Source: Candidatus Hydrogenedens sp. (lineage in GTDB: Bacteria; Hydrogenedentota; Hydrogenedentia; Hydrogenedentales; CAITNO01). From it: a DNA stretch of 43,144 bases. The stretch is taken from positions 1 through 43,144 of the forward strand of contig JAAYJV010000143.1 in the NCBI GenBank assembly GCA_012522755.1, written 5' to 3'. The notes beneath the pieces are model-generated. The model was not told the DNA's origin, made no database searches, and worked only from the letters and a program-made list of their open reading frames with translations. Position numbers and translations under genes: made by a program. Shown one piece after another: positions 25,189 to 33,626 of the stretch; the stretch's first letter is position 1, and each line of letters begins with the position of its first letter.

Positions 25189-26871
25189 ATGAGATCTTGC
25201 AGCACTATCAAGTCTTTTATCAACCAAGCTGTGACAGTAATTCTCATCTCTCTTTCGATCTGCTTTCTCGCCAATGCTACGGATGTTCATGTTGATCTGC
25301 GAAACCAAAGCAAGGTTGCCGACGGTACGATGACATATCCCTATGGAGATATACAGAGCGCCCTGAATCATGCCCAATCCGGCGACTCCATTTTGATTGC
25401 TCAAGGCACATACACTGAAGCTCTGACTGTTGACGACAAAAAACTCTTCCTTCGAGGTGGATATGCAGGGGGAACTGAAGCGGACTACAGCAACGACCAG
25501 GGCGGAAACTTTGAACAATCTGAGCCGGAAAAATATACCACCCGGGTACAAGGAAGCTCTGGAAAGCCAGTCCTCTTATTGCAGGGCTATGAAACATCAG
25601 GCTCAGAGATCAGTGGCTTGACTGTATCAGGAGGAGATGTGGGTGTCCACTTTGAGGTGGATGTCACCTGGCCGTGGTTGGACAGCATCGTGCTCTCAGA
25701 TATGGTTGTCGAGGATAACGGAACGAAAGATGAATATACCCGGGGAGGCGGACTGTATATAACGGGAAGCAAGCATGTTATTCGACGAAGCGTTATAAGA
25801 AATAATGAAGCTGGCTTTGGAGCCGGCATCTATCTTGACGCTGATGAAGTTAGCATAGAAGACAATCACATCACCGGCAATCGGGGGCATGGCGATCACG
25901 GTGCTGGTATTTATCAGACGGGTAAAGTGACCATAACCGATAATACAATTTCTGGAAACCGTGTGGGTATAACGGCCGGCTATGGATGGGGCGGTGGCGT
26001 GTTGATTCTGGGCCAGGCATTCATGGGACACAACCGCATTCACGGCAATGAGTCCCCTTCTGGAGGCGGAGGTGTCTTCGCAGATGATGGTGCTGAACTT
26101 ATCATGGAACACGATCTCATCTATGCCAATATTTCGCATGACAGTGCGCGCGGTGCCGCTGGAATCTATGTGGATGGAGATACGAACGCATCTTCTGAAG
26201 TTAAAATGACCAACTGCACCATTGCCTGTAATCAGGGAGCAGGTATCTTTGGCGGGAATGGGGTTTATGTGGAACAGCAGTCATCTGCGGAGCTGATAAA
26301 CTGCATCCTCTGGGGCAATGGTGGTAATGACTTTTATCACGACGAAACTTCCAGCATTAGCGCTGTTTATACACTCAGTGAAGAAAACATATCAGGTAAG
26401 GGAAACTTCTCTGCTGACCCCCTTTTTGCTGACGCCGACAATTACGATTTTCACCTGCGCTCTCAGTCCGGGCGTTTTTATCGCGCTGATGACGGTACGG
26501 AACAATGGGTCATTGATGAAGAGCACAGTCCGGCTATTGACGCCGGTGCTCCTTCAAGTCCTTACAATATTGAGCCCGAACCCAATGGATCGCGGATTAA
26601 TCTCGGAGCTTATGGAAATACTGTGGAGGCAAGTAAAAGCATAACGGAATCAGAAGGAGAAGGGCCTGCTGAGCCTCATCCAGCTGATGGGGACGGTAAC
26701 GGCATTATCACTGAGCAGGAGGCACAGGGATTTATACAAAGCTGGCAGGATGGGACTGTTTCCATGAGAATCGCCATCCACGGACTTTTTCTGGCAAGAA
26801 AAGGCGGTTCCTATAACTATGTTGAAACATTGCCCGAGCCGGAGTGCTGGACTCCCTATGGCGCCGATTGA
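25189..26871 (+). CDS. Secreted right-handed beta-helix protein with EF-hand/dockerin-like tail
   Basis: A 560-residue exported protein (signal peptide AVTVILISLSICFLANA). PYGDIQSALNHAQSGDSILIAQGTY is the standard opening of pectate-lyase-like parallel beta-helices. The following 300 residues contain helix rungs rich in Gly, Asn and Ile, for example GGGLYITGS, VIRRSVIRNNEAGFGAGIY and VTITDNTISGN. SPAIDAGAPSSPYN and RINLGAYGN are typical rung-end phrases of such proteins. A short linker (ESEGEGPAEPHP) leads to DGDGNGIITEQEAQ, an EF-hand calcium loop like half of a dockerin. The fold usually binds or cuts polysaccharide, but no catalytic set is evident. AAGGAG precedes the ATG. The EGEG linker recalls secreted proteins of Hydrogenedentota. 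Confidence 0.85.
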   Translation: MRSCSTIKSFINQAVTVILISLSICFLANATDVHVDLRNQSKVADGTMTYPYGDIQSALNHAQSGDSILIAQGTYTEALTVDDKKLFLRGGYAGGTEADYSNDQGGNFEQSEPEKYTTRVQGSSGKPVLLLQGYETSGSEISGLTVSGGDVGVHFEVDVTWPWLDSIVLSDMVVEDNGTKDEYTRGGGLYITGSKHVIRRSVIRNNEAGFGAGIYLDADEVSIEDNHITGNRGHGDHGAGIYQTGKVTITDNTISGNRVGITAGYGWGGGVLILGQAFMGHNRIHGNESPSGGGGVFADDGAELIMEHDLIYANISHDSARGAAGIYVDGDTNASSEVKMTNCTIACNQGAGIFGGNGVYVEQQSSAELINCILWGNGGNDFYHDETSSISAVYTLSEENISGKGNFSADPLFADADNYDFHLRSQSGRFYRADDGTEQWVIDEEHSPAIDAGAPSSPYNIEPEPNGSRINLGAYGNTVEASKSITESEGEGPAEPHPADGDGNGIITEQEAQGFIQSWQDGTVSMRIAIHGLFLARKGGSYNYVETLPEPECWTPYGAD

Positions 26872-27053
26872 AATTGGCTTTTCTGAAGTTGCATTAACTG
26901 CTGTTGAAATCAGGACAACAGTGTTGAAGAATTATTCAAGTATCCCTTCACAAGCCGATGAAAAACTTGAGGTTCTTATAAAGCCAATCCGAACTTTAAA
27001 AAACATTCCTTTTCACAACAAGCGTTATAAACAACTCACCAGGAAAAACAGTC

Positions 27054-28277
27054 ATGAAAAAAGCAGCGCTTATTTTTGTGGCGACCTTGCTGATAAGCCC
27101 TTTTGTCGGCATGGCTCTTTCCCGGGGCGCTTATTCACGATCGTCGGCCCTGCTTCCAGTCATATCCTGGCCACAGGTCACAGCACCTCACCATCACACC
27201 TCCAGTCAAAAGATCAACGAAGAGGAAACCCTCATCCTGCGTTACAATCAGGAAAGGGAGATCTTTTCTCTCAGTATGGAGAAGCAGGATACGGCTCAGG
27301 ATCCACTGTGGGAACTGAAGATACTGGAAAGCAGTCTTCCTTTCACATACAGTTTTTCTTTTAACGGGCTGGATTTACTTTATCTGGATCTGCGTTTGCC
27401 AAAGGCCTGGGAGGAGAGCTGTGAAGAGAAATCATCTGTTATTCTTATGCCGGACAGCGGTTCCGAACAGAAATTTATCTGGAATGGCCGCCCTGATAAT
27501 TTTTCCGAAACATCAACTTGTTTTGGTCGCGTCCTGATCAATACAGCGGGAGAACTCCTGCAGATGCAGTCGGGGCCTCTTCTGCATAAGAGGCAAAACA
27601 ATTGCCTCGCCGATGATAGCAATACTGCACATCGGGATCACACAGCCTTTCTGGAGGCATTGGAAGAAGCAGGAGCCCAACTCATGCTCATCCGGGAGAA
27701 TGAAGCCCTGAACAAATGTTTTGTCCTGGCCCGAGTCAAAGAGACGCTTGTTTTGCAGGATGGATACACCCTTTCTGTTCCTCCACTCCGGGAATCAATA
27801 TTGAATTACTGTATAGCCCTGCTTGTTTTTGACTGCACTACAGAGGAGCTTGAAAGCAGTGTTATCGGTCCCTTCAGAAACAGCAGCATTGGTTGTCTGA
27901 CTTTTGATGTGAACGACGAGGGCCAGATTTTTCTCATGGCCAGTTTCAAAGAAACAGTGGAATATTGGCATAAGGGAGAGAAATCTGTCGTCAGGAAAGC
28001 CATCAGCGGAAGACTCTGGCGCTGGTTCAAGAATGTGGATCTCGGCCAGGCTCTTTTCGTCTTTGACCAGCAGGGGCATTTGGAATACTCGGGGCTTATT
28101 GCCAATGGATACCTCTACGAACCGACCAGCCTCATCTCCTTGCCCAATCATTCCCTGGGTCTGTACGCCAAGACTTATTCCACTGAGTTTTTCAATTCTG
28201 AAGAGCAGTGCATAATTCGAAAGAAGCCCGACCATGCCTCATCTTTTGTCTTTTTACAAATGCCCTTGCCCTTGTGA
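27054..28277 (+). CDS. Secreted protein of unknown function
   Basis: I do not recognise this 407-residue protein. It starts MKKAALIFVATLLISPFVGMALS, a good Sec signal peptide, after AGGAAAA eight bases upstream. The rest has no repeats, membrane segments or motif that I can name, and is mixed alpha/beta by appearance. Cysteines at several positions (for example SCEEK, STCFG, NNCLADD, NKCFV, NYCIA, FDCTT, IGCLTF, EQCII) could form disulfides in the periplasm. It lies on the plus strand 182 bp after the beta-helix gene and 126 bp before a small membrane peptide gene, so these may share a transcript up to the terminator at 28586. Confidence 0.7.
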   Translation: MKKAALIFVATLLISPFVGMALSRGAYSRSSALLPVISWPQVTAPHHHTSSQKINEEETLILRYNQEREIFSLSMEKQDTAQDPLWELKILESSLPFTYSFSFNGLDLLYLDLRLPKAWEESCEEKSSVILMPDSGSEQKFIWNGRPDNFSETSTCFGRVLINTAGELLQMQSGPLLHKRQNNCLADDSNTAHRDHTAFLEALEEAGAQLMLIRENEALNKCFVLARVKETLVLQDGYTLSVPPLRESILNYCIALLVFDCTTEELESSVIGPFRNSSIGCLTFDVNDEGQIFLMASFKETVEYWHKGEKSVVRKAISGRLWRWFKNVDLGQALFVFDQQGHLEYSGLIANGYLYEPTSLISLPNHSLGLYAKTYSTEFFNSEEQCIIRKKPDHASSFVFLQMPLPL

Positions 28278-28403
28278 AGCAAAACGCTGAATTTGAAATA
28301 AAACTTTTTATACTTGATTAGTTCGATAACTTATGTTTAAAATGGTTGAGTAAAGCAGAATCTTTTTTATGCGGTGGAAGCTTAACAATATGGAGACACA
28401 CTC

Positions 28404-28541
28404 ATGGACAACAAAGGACTCTTCAGCGCCTTGCAGACTACAATCGTTTATCCTTTTGCTTTTGTTTTCGGAATCATAGCCGGGCTCCTCTGGTATCCCT
28501 ACTCTATTCTCGAAGCCCTTATTGACCCCAATACTCCCTGA
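28404..28541 (+). CDS. Small membrane peptide (45 residues), unknown function
   Basis: A short gene: ATG at 28404 preceded at seven bases by TGGAGA, 45 codons and TGA at 28539-28541, then a strong terminator 44 bp later. The peptide begins MDNKGLFSALQTTIVYPFAF, continues into VFGIIAGLLWYPYSILEALI and ends DPNTP. It thus has a polar N-terminus and one hydrophobic segment (about 14-33). Ribosome site, length, composition and terminator together favour a real gene. No homologue comes to mind. Single-span small proteins often bind and tune larger membrane proteins; nothing here shows which one. Confidence 0.6.
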   Translation: MDNKGLFSALQTTIVYPFAFVFGIIAGLLWYPYSILEALIDPNTP

Positions 28542-28575
28542 GTCTCTCATCTGATTCCAAGCCTTGATTTCCTTT

Positions 28576-28623
28576 AAAAAAGAGGTGGCTGGACAAGCAT
28601 CAAAACTTGTCCAGCCATTTTTT
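28576..28623. terminator. Strong bidirectional terminator between the small membrane peptide and gnd
   Basis: TGGCTGGACAAG (28586-28597) and CTTGTCCAGCCA (28606-28617) form a perfect 12-bp stem with an 8-base loop. T6 follows on the plus side (28618-28623), and an A-rich tract before the stem (28576-28581) gives a T-run on the minus strand, so it can serve both convergent genes. Confidence 0.92.
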
Positions 28624-28640
28624 GTTGAATTCAGTTCAAT

Positions 28641-30092
28641 TTAAACGATGTAGGTACTGGCAGCCGTATCACCGCCGCGCCCTGTCCAGTTGGTGTGGAA
28701 GAATTCGCCTCTGGGCTTGTCCACACGCTCATAGGTGTGAGCGCCGAAATAGTCGCGCTGTGCCTGCAGAAGATTCGCCGGAAGACGCTCTGTTCTGTAT
28801 CCATCAAAGAAGGAAAGAGCCGAGGAGAGGGAGGGCGTGGGAATTCCCATTTCCGTCGCTTTCACAATGACCCGTCTCCAGGCGGCCTGACTGCTTTTTA
28901 CGATCTCAGCAAAGAAAGGATCCAGCAGAAGGTTCTTCAACTCAGGGTTTTTATCGAAGGCCTCTTTGATTTTGCCCAGAAAAACGGAGCGGATAATACA
29001 ACCGCCGCGCCACATGAGGGCGATGCCGCCATAATTGAGATGCCATCCGTAGCTGGCTGCCGCGGAGCGCATGAGCTGATAGCCCTGAGCATAAGAGATG
29101 ATTTTGGAGGCATACAAAGCCTTGCGCAAGTCATCAATAAAGGCACGCTTATCGCCGTCAAAGGGCTTTACCATTCCCGGAAGCATCTTGGCCGCTTCAA
29201 CACGTTCGTCCTTCAGAGCGGAGAGACAACGGGCGAATACAGCTTCTCCGATGAGTGTGAGGGGCTGTCCTTCATCAAGAGCTGCAACAGCTGTCCATTT
29301 CCCCGTGCCTTTCTGACCGGCTGTATCCAGAATCAGATCCACAACTTCATTACCCTCTTCGTCTTTATATCCGAGAATGTCCCGCGTGATCTCAATGAGA
29401 TAAGAATCGAGTTCGCCCTCATTCCATTCAGCAAAGACTTCGTGCATCTCCTGATTCGACATTCCCAGACCGGCACGCATGAGATGGTAGCTTTCGCAGA
29501 TCATCTGCATATCACCGTATTCAATGCCATTATGGACCATTTTCACAAAATGACCGGCGCCATCTTCGCCCACCCAATCACAGCAGGCTTCCCCTTCGTC
29601 CGTCTGGGCACAAATGGTCTGGAAAATTTCTTTCACTTCCGGCCAGGCGCTGGGGGTACCGCCGGGCATCATGGAGGGCCCGAGAAGAGCCCCTTCTTCT
29701 CCACCTGATACACCCGTTCCGATATAGCGAAGGCCTTTGCTTTCCACATAGGCCGTTCGACGGATGGTATCAGGGAAATGACTGTTTCCACCATCAATAA
29801 TGATGTCCCCTTCTTCCAGATGCGGAATAATCTGTTCAATGAAATCGTCCACAGGTGCCCCGGCTTTCACAAGCATCATCACTTTTCTGGGACGTTTCAG
29901 ACTCGCACAAAGCTCTTCAATGGAGTGGCATCCCTTGAAGTTTTTTCCTGCACCGCGACCCTGAATAAAAGCATCCACTTTCTCAACAGTACGGTTGAAA
30001 ACAGCGACGGAGAAGCCTTTGCTCTCCATATTTAAAACGAGGTTTTCGCCCATCACAGCGAGACCGATGAGACCGATATCCATTTTTTCCAT
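28641..30092 (-). CDS. gnd: 6-phosphogluconate dehydrogenase, decarboxylating
   Basis: Gnd oxidises and decarboxylates 6-phosphogluconate to ribulose 5-phosphate with NADP in the pentose phosphate pathway. The 483-residue, long (dimeric) form is complete: [21 protein letters not shown] (nucleotide-binding loop), [44 protein letters not shown], and the catalytic [19 protein letters not shown] with Lys and Asn. The all-helical domain includes [14 protein letters not shown], and the tail [17 protein letters not shown] holds the substrate-binding part reaching the other subunit. The first ATG (30092) has AAAGGAAA upstream; an ATG three codons later is an alternative. Cytoplasmic; monocistronic, ending in the bidirectional terminator. 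Confidence 0.96.
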   Translation of the reverse strand: MEKMDIGLIGLAVMGENLVLNMESKGFSVAVFNRTVEKVDAFIQGRGAGKNFKGCHSIEELCASLKRPRKVMMLVKAGAPVDDFIEQIIPHLEEGDIIIDGGNSHFPDTIRRTAYVESKGLRYIGTGVSGGEEGALLGPSMMPGGTPSAWPEVKEIFQTICAQTDEGEACCDWVGEDGAGHFVKMVHNGIEYGDMQMICESYHLMRAGLGMSNQEMHEVFAEWNEGELDSYLIEITRDILGYKDEEGNEVVDLILDTAGQKGTGKWTAVAALDEGQPLTLIGEAVFARCLSALKDERVEAAKMLPGMVKPFDGDKRAFIDDLRKALYASKIISYAQGYQLMRSAAASYGWHLNYGGIALMWRGGCIIRSVFLGKIKEAFDKNPELKNLLLDPFFAEIVKSSQAAWRRVIVKATEMGIPTPSLSSALSFFDGYRTERLPANLLQAQRDYFGAHTYERVDKPRGEFFHTNWTGRGGDTAASTYIV

Positions 30093-30199
30093 CTTTTTTT
30101 TCCTTTGAAACTGATTCGAAAAACTGACTTCTGACGACTATTCTACAGGTGAGAATTTACAGATATCATCATAACAAATGAGATAGTGAAAAAACGAAT

Positions 30200-30345
30200 G
30201 ACCCGCTTAATTCCTGATTTCCGGGAATTTTTACTTTCAACCTGTATTTTGGTGTAAAATAGTGTGGGGACATTGTGTGCTTCCTCCGTTGTTTTCTTTA
30301 GAAAACTTCCCTTTCAAAGTGAGCCACAATGTCTCCTCTTTTACA
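30200..30345 (-). mobile_element. Decayed IS30-family element, left-end remnant
   Basis: About 145 bp align with the IS30 end at the left edge of the window (about 230-370), including the terminal CAATGTCTCCTCTTTT boundary, the inverted-repeat arms GTGGGGACATTGTG and CACAATGTCTCCTC, and the start of the transposase frame (MSPHYFTPKYRLK against MSPHHFTLEDRIK). After about 13 codons similarity continues only at the nucleotide level with a small deletion that breaks the frame, then fades. It is a truncated, diverged remnant in the gnd-mrp gap, in the same orientation as the copy at the edge. Confidence 0.7.
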
Positions 30346-30524
30346 ATGCAGAGGCTTGCCATTCACACTGGAGCTTCGCCTGTCCGATAATTCGGAATTC
30401 CTTTTATCTGAATCGGGTTATAGTATAGTAGTGTTTGACTCTGATTGTCTCTAAACTTTTCTTTTATTTTCTCAGCACAACGGGACAGAAATTCACTTTC
30501 CTGTCCATTTTCGGAGAAACGATC

Positions 30525-31412
30525 ATGACCGACGAAGCCGCCCAAGACGCCAACAATTGTGACAGTTGTAGCAAAGAGGATTGTGCTGCAAAATCCCGCC
30601 TGCATCATGAATCCGATCAGGAGTTCAAGGATCGACAAGCGTTGATGGAACGGATGTGTCATATCAAGCATAAAATCCTGGTTTTATCCGGCAAGGGCGG
30701 TGTGGGAAAAAGTACTGTGTCAGTCAACCTCGCCGTTTCACTGGCTTTATCCGGCAAATGCGTGGGGCTTCTGGACGTGGATATCCATGGTCCCAGTGTT
30801 CCGAAAATGCTGGGGCTTGAAGGCGAACTCGTTACCAACAATGAAGGCCTTATCGTCCCTGTGGAACTGGGTGACATGAAGGTGGTCTCCATAGGCTTCT
30901 TTCTGCGCAATGCTGATGATGCTGTTATCTGGCGCGGGCCCATGAAAATAGGAGTCATCAAACAGTTTCTGAAGGATGTGGAATGGGGTGAATTGGATTA
31001 TCTTGTTGTGGACTCCCCTCCTGGAACAGGGGATGAACCCCTTTCCGTCTGTCAATATCTGCCCGATGCGGACGGAGCCGTTATTGTAACCACGCCTCAG
31101 GATGTCTCCGTGGCTGATGTGCGCAAGTCCATCAACTTCTGCAAACAGATGCATATGCCCATCATCGGTGTCGTCGAGAATATGAGCGGATTCATCTGTC
31201 CGGGATGCGGTGAACGTCACGACATCTTCAAATCCGGTGGGGGAGAGCGCATGGCCAATGATATGGGGGTTCCCTTTTTGGGGAGCATTCCCATTGATCC
31301 CGATATGGGCCGTGCCGGAGACGACGGTATCGCTTATACGAAAGCCTTTGCAGACTCAGCTGGTGCTCAGGCTTTCAAAGACATTGTTGCAGCCATTACG
31401 GGCGAAGAATAA
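30525..31412 (+). CDS. Mrp/NBP35-family P-loop ATPase (iron-sulfur carrier)
   Basis: A 295-residue MRP/NBP35 protein that carries or inserts Fe-S clusters into client enzymes. The N-terminus has CDSCSKEDC, resembling the N-terminal cysteine cluster motif of NBP35-type members. The deviant Walker A VLSGKGGVGKSTVSVNLA, the switch I LLDVDIHGPSVPKMLG, LVVDSPPGTGDEPLSV and the C-terminal CPGCG (family CPxC, the bridging cluster site) follow. The frame is open 30 codons further upstream, but GGAGA seven bases before the ATG at 30525 and the start MTDEAAQD fix the start. It is probably co-transcribed with the metallo-beta-lactamase-fold gene 29 bp downstream. Confidence 0.92.
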   Translation: MTDEAAQDANNCDSCSKEDCAAKSRLHHESDQEFKDRQALMERMCHIKHKILVLSGKGGVGKSTVSVNLAVSLALSGKCVGLLDVDIHGPSVPKMLGLEGELVTNNEGLIVPVELGDMKVVSIGFFLRNADDAVIWRGPMKIGVIKQFLKDVEWGELDYLVVDSPPGTGDEPLSVCQYLPDADGAVIVTTPQDVSVADVRKSINFCKQMHMPIIGVVENMSGFICPGCGERHDIFKSGGGERMANDMGVPFLGSIPIDPDMGRAGDDGIAYTKAFADSAGAQAFKDIVAAITGEE

Positions 31413-31441
31413 TTCTGGTGTACCCGGATTAAGGGACAGCT

Positions 31442-32284
31442 GTGAACGATTCCATCGATATTTCTGTGCTCTGTGACAACCGTGCGCTGTCCAGCGAATT
31501 CGCGGCGGAACATGGTCTTTCCTTTTACATCAACACCCCTGTGGGGAAAATTCTCTTTGACACGGGACAGAGCGATGTTTTCTTGCGAAACGCAAAACAA
31601 CTTTCCTGTCCATTGCATAAAGTGCAGGCTGTTGTTCTGAGTCATGGTCATTATGATCATACGGGCGGTCTTGCACTGGCCGGTGAGATCCTGAGTCAGG
31701 CCCTTCACTGTTTCCATCCCCAGGCCCTGCAAAAGCGCTATCGGCCTCTGGAGGATGGAAGTGTCAAAAACATAGGCATGCCCGAACCGACACGGGTTCA
31801 TCTGTCCCGTCCGGAAATTCGCTGTCGGCATACCATAGAGCCTGTTGAAATCCTTCCAAAGGTCTGGGTTACGGGAACAGTGCCCCGGATCCATGATTTT
31901 GAGGACAGAGGCGGCCCCTTCTATATGGATCCTGAATGCACTGTCACAGATGAGATTTATGACGACCAGGCCTTGTGGATTGAAAGCTCTCAGGGTCTTG
32001 TGATTCTTATGGGCTGTGCCCATGCAGGGACGATCAATACGCTGGACTATATAAGCCGTGTGAGCGAAAAGAGAAAGATTCACGCCCTCCTCGGAGGCAT
32101 GCATTTGAAAAGCGCCTCAGAGCGGCGTCTGGATGAAACTTTTGCCGCTCTGAGACGCTATGATATTGATTTTCTGGCTCCCTGTCACTGTACAGGGGAT
32201 GAAGTCATTGAAAGACTGGCAAAGGTCTTTCCCGAGTCTTTCCGACATTGTGTCGCAGGAAGCCGCTTCTCTTTTGCAATTTGA
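31442..32284 (+). CDS. Metallo-beta-lactamase-fold hydrolase (COG1237-like)
   Basis: A 280-residue member of the MBL-fold group similar to the archaeal dihydropterin/ribofuranosyl-aminobenzene phosphate synthase-like proteins. The start ISVLCDN...AEHGLSFYI and the metal motif VVLSHGHYDHTGGL are typical; further ligands are probably the His of MGCAHAGTIN and of GGMHL, and CHCTGDEV near the end. Start is GTG at 31442 with AAGGGA six bases before it. The family's real substrate in most bacteria is not known. It follows mrp by 29 bp, and its stop lies 6 bp from the end of the convergent phosphofructokinase gene. Confidence 0.85.
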   Translation: MNDSIDISVLCDNRALSSEFAAEHGLSFYINTPVGKILFDTGQSDVFLRNAKQLSCPLHKVQAVVLSHGHYDHTGGLALAGEILSQALHCFHPQALQKRYRPLEDGSVKNIGMPEPTRVHLSRPEIRCRHTIEPVEILPKVWVTGTVPRIHDFEDRGGPFYMDPECTVTDEIYDDQALWIESSQGLVILMGCAHAGTINTLDYISRVSEKRKIHALLGGMHLKSASERRLDETFAALRRYDIDFLAPCHCTGDEVIERLAKVFPESFRHCVAGSRFSFAI

Positions 32285-32290
32285 GCCTGT

Positions 32291-33580
32291 TTATTTTTTC
32301 CGAAGCCCTTCCAACTCGTAAGCCGGCAGTTTCTTGTCCGCGAAAATGGGTTCAAAGCGGGTAAGCCGCTGACGACCGTTGATTATGGGAGTACTGGGCC
32401 AGTCTTCGCCAATGAGCGGTTTGGCATAGGCAACAAAATCATCGGTCACATCCGTTCTTGAATCTGTGATCCAGGCATCGGGGAAAGTGCGCTCAGAGTT
32501 GGCCACCAGTTCCAGAGGCACTTTGTCATAGCGGACATTGTAAATGGGCCCTGGCTCACGGAGAATGGTCGCCATCCAGCCATTCTCGCCGGATACTGCA
32601 ATGAGAGCCGCCTGCTGTCCCACCTTGTAGGCCTCGTCCAGATCGACGATGGAGGCATAAGCCGTTGTGCCGCGCTGATCTGTCCCGGGCACCTGACCTC
32701 GGGCACTTCCCGCGGCGGGCAAACCATTCTGATTCAGGAGATTCACTACTTTCTGGGCCACAGTCATTTGTGAAGAGCCGAAGCTGGTATGGCCGAAACT
32801 GTCATGGACTTCGCCCAGCTCACCCGCATCAAAGCCTTCACTCACGACTACAAGACAACGGCCATCTTTTCTGACCTGGTCATTGACACGATCACAGAGT
32901 TCCTGAGCGCTCACTTTGGATTCCGCCATGTAAATCTGCAGAGGCATGGCCCGTTCCGGGTCGGCCAGACGTGCCGCCGCGGGAATATAGCCTATGCGCC
33001 GTCCCATGGCCTGCAAGACCAGCACAGGATCGGCCGGGGAGGAACCGGCATTCTCTTCATTGGCATTCTGTACCATGGCCATCCAATAGCGGGCGACACT
33101 TCCATATCCGGGAGTATGGTCAATGAGTTTGAATTCAGAGTCGCCCACATCGTTGTCAATGGTCTTGGGCACTCCCACAGACACAAGGTCCATTCCCTGT
33201 TCAATGGCAATCTGCGCCACCTTATGGGCTGTGTCCATGGAATCATTGCCGCCGTTATAGAAAAAATAGCCGATATTATGGGCCTTCAAAACTTCAATAA
33301 CCCGCTGAAAATCTTCCTGCTGACTTGTTTTCAATTTATACCGGCAGGTGCCAATGGCTCCGGCTGCAGGGGTATAACGAAGAAGCGCGATTTCTTCTTC
33401 CGCCTGGGCACTGAGGTTCAGCAGTTCCTCTTAGAGAACCCCTTCAATCCCATGCCAGCCGGCATAAATGGTACCGAAAGTATCGGGATACATTTTGCAG
33501 GTATCCACAACGCCCCGCAAGGAGCTGTTGATCACAGGACTGGGGCCGCCGGACTGAGCTACAAGGACATTTTTCTTCAT
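32291..33580 (-). CDS. pfp: PPi-type 6-phosphofructokinase, interrupted by an in-frame TAA at codon 50
   Basis: Phosphofructokinase makes fructose 1,6-bisphosphate. The first 49 codons (33580-33434) read MKKNVLVAQSGGPSPVINSS and on through YAGWHGIEGVL, carrying the phosphate loop. Then comes TAA (33433-33431), after which the same frame continues without a break through EELLNLSAQAEEEI and RYTPAAGAIGTCRYK to the main body. The body has FFYNGGNDSMDTAHK, GVPKTIDNDVG and LQAMGRRIGYIPAAARLAD. GGNDSMDT in place of GGDGS points to the pyrophosphate-dependent branch. Total 429 codons is normal for that branch. Both sides of the stop look well conserved, so only one base is wrong for an intact enzyme. 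It could be a recent nonsense mutation, a sequence error, or read-through. Last gene of the minus-strand run. Confidence 0.85.
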
Positions 33581-33626
33581 AATTTCATGGCTCCATAGGG
33601 TTATTGTTATTCAGCTGGAAATAAAA

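Noticed and set aside
26819-27364. A 181-codon plus-strand frame across the gap between the two secreted-protein genes
   Set aside because: It overlaps both genes in other frames and has no start signal. The two flanking genes have good starts and signal peptides.
30363-30671. A 102-codon minus-strand frame with a hydrophobic stretch opposite the start of mrp
   Set aside because: It overlaps the well-supported mrp start on the other strand and has no ribosome site.
33335-33430. A separate downstream restart of the phosphofructokinase at a CTG or TTG just after the stop
   Set aside because: AAGAGGA is present, but a product starting there would miss the phosphate-binding loop and could not be active.
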